A stretch of 22,046 bases of DNA from a virus, in the IMG/VR virus record IMGVR_UViG_3300022928_000137, positions 1 through 22,046 of that record; one strand, given 5' to 3'. A model generated the notes under the pieces. That model ran no database searches. It had not been told where the DNA came from and worked only from the letters and a program-made list of their open reading frames with translations. Within the stretch, counting starts at the first letter, position 1; every line of letters begins with the position of its first letter. Positions 20,970-22,046 of the stretch are shown here, in pieces. Position numbers and translations under genes: made by a program.

Positions 20970-22046
20970 ATGCCATCTAAGAAAAAACCTAAAAAAGCAC
21001 GTAATCCAGTAATAGATGTTGCTGCAGTAAGAGTAGACTCAGATTCAGACGGAGTACCAGAGTACGTAACATCTCGCTCTTATGCTGAAGTTGTAGATTT
21101 AATTTCAGAAGGACCTATCGAAGGAATAACTAGCGGTAACTATAGTTATACTAGAAACGACAATATAACAGGTTATCAAAAAGTACAATTCACTCATTAT
21201 ACAGCTACAGGAGTAAACTTAGACAGTGACGACCAGCAAGCAAAAGATCTTGGTTTTTTAAGGTCAGTTTATTGGAATGAAGTGCCTGTTGTAGATGACA
21301 GCGGATTTTACAATTTCTCCTCAGTTAACTTAAATTATGTAAAAGGTAACCCTTCTGGAGATGTACCTAAAGTAAATGAAAACCTTCCGACTTTCGGCGC
21401 TGTACCTTCCAACAGGATAATGGACCTTTCCATCAACAGAACGATAGGAGAGAGACTTTATGGACCTGAAATTAAAGGAGGAGACGATTCGCCCACTAAC
21501 ACCAAGCATGCAATATCAAAATCTCCAATAGATAAATACGCAAAGACTTATAGTATACTTAATAAAGAATGTAATGAAATTATAGTTCGAATAAAAGTAC
21601 CGTCATTACAAGAAAACTTACAATTCGGCGAAAAAACTTACAAAAAACGACAAGCAGCGACAGGTTATGGGGACCAAAAAGCTCGCATTATAGAATATAG
21701 TATTTTTTATCAACCTATGTTCAATGATAGGTTCAGCTCAAATAAAACGACAAGTGATACATTGTCCCAATTCTCCACTGAATCTTGGGAGCTTGCTAAA
21801 AATGAAATAATAGAAGGTAAGATAGAAGAAGGATATATTAGATCCACTACCATTGATCTTTCAGACAAAGGATTTCAAGATAAAGATAACTTCGAAGGAT
21901 GGAGGATTAGGATCGTAAGAACGACCCCGGAATCTATTACTTCCTTTTTAAGAAACCAATCTTTTGTAGATTCTATTGTTGAAGTTTATGGAACAAAATT
22001 AAGATACCCTTACTCATCCATGGTCTATTCTTTATTTGACGCAAGA
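20970..22046 (+). CDS. Lambda gpJ-like host-specificity (central tail tip) protein, N-terminal part
   Basis: The frame is open for 359 codons from ATG 20970 to the window edge, so the gene is truncated only by the window. The start is basic (MPSKKKPKKARNP). Then SYAEVVDLISEGPIEGI (about residues 40-56) and VYWNEVPVVDDSGFYNFSSV are the DLxxEGPIEGL and baseplate-hub-like elements that open gpJ. KECNEIIVRIKVPSL and WRIRIVRTTPES are later conserved strands, and KLRYPYSSMVYSLFDA starts the next domain. AGGAG lies 12 bases upstream, after the gpI stop. gpJ forms the tail hub/fibre and contacts the receptor. The receptor-binding C-terminus is outside the window. Confidence 0.88.
   Translation, partial: MPSKKKPKKARNPVIDVAAVRVDSDSDGVPEYVTSRSYAEVVDLISEGPIEGITSGNYSYTRNDNITGYQKVQFTHYTATGVNLDSDDQQAKDLGFLRSVYWNEVPVVDDSGFYNFSSVNLNYVKGNPSGDVPKVNENLPTFGAVPSNRIMDLSINRTIGERLYGPEIKGGDDSPTNTKHAISKSPIDKYAKTYSILNKECNEIIVRIKVPSLQENLQFGEKTYKKRQAATGYGDQKARIIEYSIFYQPMFNDRFSSNKTTSDTLSQFSTESWELAKNEIIEGKIEEGYIRSTTIDLSDKGFQDKDNFEGWRIRIVRTTPESITSFLRNQSFVDSIVEVYGTKLRYPYSSMVYSLFDAR

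Noticed and set aside
1-22046. CRISPR array, insertion sequence, integrase or attachment site
   Set aside because: No regularly spaced direct repeats, no transposase or recombinase gene and no tRNA-like end were seen.

Overview
The window is most likely part of the genome of a tailed bacteriophage with a long, flexible, lambda-type tail (siphovirus). On the right, the gene order gpM, gpL, gpK, gpI, gpJ is that of the lambda tail tip. The DNA is AT-rich, genes are packed with short gaps or overlaps, and there are no rRNAs, tRNAs or bacterial housekeeping genes. A B12-dependent ribonucleotide reductase, dUTPase, dNMP kinase, Hsp20, an FmdB-like protein and several glycosyltransferases are typical of marine phages. 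I therefore infer an uncultivated aquatic phage; the host cannot be fixed from this window.

Layout. (1) Positions 1-4108 form a minus-strand operon: dNMP kinase, a phage sigma-70-like factor, a small DUF736-like protein, a GT4-type glycosyltransferase, an FmdB-like protein, a GT-B-like glycosyltransferase, and the start of a GT2 glycosyltransferase that runs off the left edge. (2) Positions 4109-4550 are non-coding. They hold divergent TTGAC-type promoters and a GC-rich stretch on the minus strand that folds into several helices including a pseudoknot, a candidate structured RNA. (3) Positions 4551-9464 are plus-strand early or middle genes: dUTPase, small unknowns, hsp20 with an unusual upstream hairpin, three small ORFs, a class II ribonucleotide reductase and a GT-A-like glycosyltransferase. 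(4) Positions 9485-11528 hold an accessory cassette: two DUF2589-type paralogues, a small helical coiled-coil protein and an MGMFDDI-type protein with two membrane helices. (5) Positions 11525-17499 are a minus-strand structural block: a 1101-residue protein of about eleven TIG/IPT repeats after three tandem paralogues, each with two copies of a tail-tube-like domain. (6) Positions 17562-22046 are the plus-strand lambda-like tail-tip genes, ending inside gpJ.

How it fits together. The left and central genes supply dNTPs (reductase, dUTPase, kinase), a sigma factor that may switch transcription, and a sugar-modification set with four glycosyltransferases. The right side makes the tail tip and, probably, tail decoration or receptor-contact proteins. 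The tape-measure gene that normally precedes gpM is absent here; the divergent block takes its place.

Main items for a second look: the structured RNA candidate at about 4161-4440; the hairpin over the hsp20 start region, which can be read either as an RNA thermometer or as a sigma-54-type promoter; the DUF2589 cassette; the gpL with a CBM-like insertion between its iron-sulfur cysteines; the triplicated two-domain tail proteins with the TIG giant; and ACACT/AGTGT palindromes in front of three transcription units.
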